Source: Marilutibacter chinensis
GTDB lineage: Bacteria; Pseudomonadota; Gammaproteobacteria; Xanthomonadales; Xanthomonadaceae
Direction: 5' to 3'
Assembly: GCF_021725675.1 (NCBI RefSeq)
Contig: NZ_JAKJPO010000019.1
Location: forward strand, 32,204 to 96,203
Length of the DNA: 64,000 nucleotides
Shown here: piece by piece, positions 62,650 to 64,000 of the stretch
Layout of the letters: each line of letters begins with the position of its first letter
How positions within the stretch are numbered: the first letter of the stretch is position 1
The notes under the pieces: model-generated
Database searches by the model: none
Told to the model about the DNA's origin: nothing
Seen by the model: the letters and a program-made list of their open reading frames with translations, nothing else
Position numbers and translations under genes: made by a program

Positions 62650-62951
62650 GCGTGGCTCCGGGCGGGGGATCGCCTGTGGCTATGGAACGCCCGGCACCCG
62701 GCGCCGCGGACCCGCGACGGATCGACGGGCACGGCCGGGGGCAGGGCAGAGGCGCGGGATTATAGCAATGCGGCTTTGGTCAGCCTTGGTGCGGTGCGGC
62801 TTGACGGGATGGGGATGGGATGGTGTGCGGTATGGGCGACCGTGAAGGCAAACCGTAGTAAATTCGGGTAATACCGCTCTGTCGCTGGGTGCGATTAGGG
62901 CATCATTTTTTAAAGCATATTCATACGTCAGCTCTGCCTAGGGAGAGTTCC
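62650..62951. other. intergenic region at the composition change
   Basis: A 302-base gap. Up to about 62850 it has the usual high GC content. From there it becomes AT-rich (for example TCATTTTTTAAAGCATATTC near 62902). This marks the left edge of a likely horizontally acquired segment. A promoter for the following operon is expected here but no clear -35/-10 was identified, and no attachment site was found. Confidence 0.6.
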
Positions 62952-63632
62952 ATGTTTTTTAGAATAGGAAAGCCTACTCCGCTGAAGGACATGGCCCAAT
63001 CATTGCATCTGCATGGAAGCGGCAGAGAGGGTCAGAAAATTCTCGTGGTCGACGACCAACCGTTTGTCTTGAAGGAAATTCTTGCCAGTCATGGATTCTC
63101 AATCACTTATACTAAAGACATCCAAAGCACATCATTGACTGCAAGCTACCCGATCATTATCTGTGACATAAAGGGCGTTGGTGCGCACCTCGGTGGAAAG
63201 CATGAAGGTGCACACCTATTTAGAGAGATTCGACGTGCATATCCGGAAAAGTACATCATTGCCTTCACGGGCTATCGTTACGACCCGACTTATAACGAGT
63301 ACTTCAAATATGCAGACATATCTCTAAAGAAGGATACTGACTCCGAAGCTTGGGTGAATGTTTTAGATAATGCTGTAGGCGTAATGGCCGATCCAACGAG
63401 GAGGTGGCTTCGCCTGCGTCAATATCTACTCGAGCACGCCAACATGGAGCTATGGGACGTGCTCATGCTTGAACAAGGATTCATTAGCTCCATACAACAG
63501 AGAAACGAATCCAAAATCCTCAATTCCATGGTTGACATCCAGGTCTCACCGCAGACATCGGAGCTTATTAAGGCTTTTGCAACTGCGATATTCACGGATA
63601 TTCTGAGCAATGGGGTTTCAAGTGTCCTATGA
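62952..63632 (+). CDS. receiver-domain protein with unknown C-terminal half
   Basis: A 226-residue protein. After a short basic N-terminus, residues about 32-150 form a CheY-like receiver. It has VVDDQP for the acidic pair, CDIKG for the phospho-acceptor Asp, AFTGYR for the Thr and LKKDTD for the Lys, so all key positions are present. The C-terminal 75 residues are predicted helical and match no family I recognise. The start has GGGAGAG upstream. Codon usage is AT-rich and unlike the rest of the window. The gene overlaps the next by four bases (ATGA). No kinase is in view. Confidence 0.78.
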   Translation: MFFRIGKPTPLKDMAQSLHLHGSGREGQKILVVDDQPFVLKEILASHGFSITYTKDIQSTSLTASYPIIICDIKGVGAHLGGKHEGAHLFREIRRAYPEKYIIAFTGYRYDPTYNEYFKYADISLKKDTDSEAWVNVLDNAVGVMADPTRRWLRLRQYLLEHANMELWDVLMLEQGFISSIQQRNESKILNSMVDIQVSPQTSELIKAFATAIFTDILSNGVSSVL

Positions 63633-63988
63633 AAACGCCCGAATCTGACATACTAGAGAATCTAAACCTCGATGAGCTAAAGCAAGCGCTACGCGATACC
63701 ATGCATGAGGTGAGAGAGTTCAATAGAATTGTTAAAGCGAATTCAGAAATGTTGACTCGACAGCTGCGGATTGAAGAGGACGGCCCCCTTCAGCTGTCTG
63801 CTGAGAACGCTAAGAATATTAGAAATCATGCGATCGCAATTCTCGAAACTGCACAGATGCTTTCAGCTCGTCTCGACGTCCCCCCGGTTTTGAGTAGCGC
63901 GGCGATTTGGAGTCCAATCCCTACCCTGAAGGAGATTGGACGTGAAAAAGCGCTTTACCGAAGAACAAATCATCGGCTTTCTACGTGA
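63629..63988 (+). CDS. small partner protein, interrupted by an IS
   Basis: A 119-codon reading frame. The first 84 residues are AT-rich in codon usage and helical (NLNLDELKQALRDTMHEVRE and NAKNIRNHAIAILETAQM). After that the frame enters the left end of an IS3-family element and reads PPVLSSAAIW, which is not native. The natural C-terminus is therefore lost or displaced. It is coupled to the receiver gene. It may be a binding partner or histidine-phosphotransfer-like helical protein, but no His is clearly placed. Confidence 0.6.
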   Translation: MKTPESDILENLNLDELKQALRDTMHEVREFNRIVKANSEMLTRQLRIEEDGPLQLSAENAKNIRNHAIAILETAQMLSARLDVPPVLSSAAIWSPIPTLKEIGREKALYRRTNHRLST

Positions 63989-64000
63989 AGCCGAGGCCGG
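63880..64000 (+). mobile_element. IS3-family insertion sequence, left end only
   Basis: The AT-rich gene sequence changes at about 63880 to CCCCCCGGTTTTGAGTAGCG, an IS-end-like sequence, and is followed within 60 bases by an orfA start. The element leaves the window, so its length, right end and target duplication cannot be given. The exact left boundary is uncertain by a few bases. Confidence 0.7.
63942..64000 (+). CDS. IS3-family transposase OrfA, 5' part
   Basis: It starts with GTG at 63942, preceded by GGAG. The visible product is MKKRFTEEQIIGFLREAEA, the well-known N-terminus of OrfA of the IS407-type branch of the IS3 family. The gene continues past the right edge. OrfA supplies the helix-turn-helix part of the frameshift-produced transposase. 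Confidence 0.85.
   Translation, partial: MKKRFTEEQIIGFLREAEA

Noticed and set aside
58987..62871. 1294-codon open frame opposite the IOR gene
   Set aside because: It covers the fused oxidoreductase on the other strand, and the real frame has clear iron-sulfur and TPP motifs. The antisense frame has only biased composition.

Overview
The window is a GC-rich gammaproteobacterial chromosome segment whose gene order points to the Xanthomonadaceae/Lysobacteraceae (Xanthomonas, Stenotrophomonas, Lysobacter or Luteimonas relatives). The clearest evidence is the origin block. dnaA, dnaN, recF and gyrB run leftward. They are followed by a CPBP protease, an M48 lipoprotein, a TPR protein, tonB-exbB-exbD-exbD and pdxJ. 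rpmH, rnpA and yidC run rightward on the other side of dnaA. This synteny is typical of xanthomonads. oriC lies between dnaA and dnaN (20771-21111), with a perfect inverted pair of DnaA boxes. Three parS-like palindromes sit in and beside recF. No tRNA, rRNA or CRISPR array was recognised.

Layout: 1-8.5 kb holds a response regulator/histidine kinase pair, an SLC13-type transporter with TrkA_C domains, an ATPase, a PA0069-type radical SAM protein, cardiolipin synthase and pdxJ. 8.6-12 kb is the TonB energy-transduction operon with three ExbD paralogues. 12-25.4 kb is the origin region. 25.4-34.1 kb is a LysR-controlled MexEF-OprN/SmeVWX-like RND efflux operon preceded by a small membrane protein and an SDR protein. 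34.4-36.1 kb is a membrane GGDEF protein with a degenerate active site. folE follows, then a divergent ergothioneine cluster (egtE-like versus egtB-egtD) with a flavodoxin-fold oxidoreductase. 42-48 kb is gltBD on the minus strand, with a heptanucleotide tandem repeat upstream. 48.5-58.6 kb holds a Tet-like MFS pump, a large secreted amidase, a small lipoprotein, two coupled I78 protease inhibitors, an MrfA/MrfB-like helicase-nuclease pair, a cysteine-rich secreted orphan and a DUF938 methyltransferase. 58.9-62.6 kb is a fused indolepyruvate ferredoxin oxidoreductase.

From about 62.85 kb the base composition turns AT-rich. Here begins a foreign-looking two-gene operon: a receiver-domain protein with an unrecognised C-terminal half, and a small partner gene. 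The partner reading frame runs into the left end of an IS3-family insertion sequence that leaves the window at its right edge. This island and the gyrB-tail remnant at 15335-15385 are the least ordinary parts of the window.

Intergenic regions carry at least two families of dispersed palindromic (REP-like) elements. One is built on a core reading GGAGCGGCGTGAGCCGCGAT, the other on GCTTACCCGGGCTAC. Several gene calls begin downstream of the longest possible frame, because the upstream extension is not conserved-looking or a better ribosome binding site lies inside.
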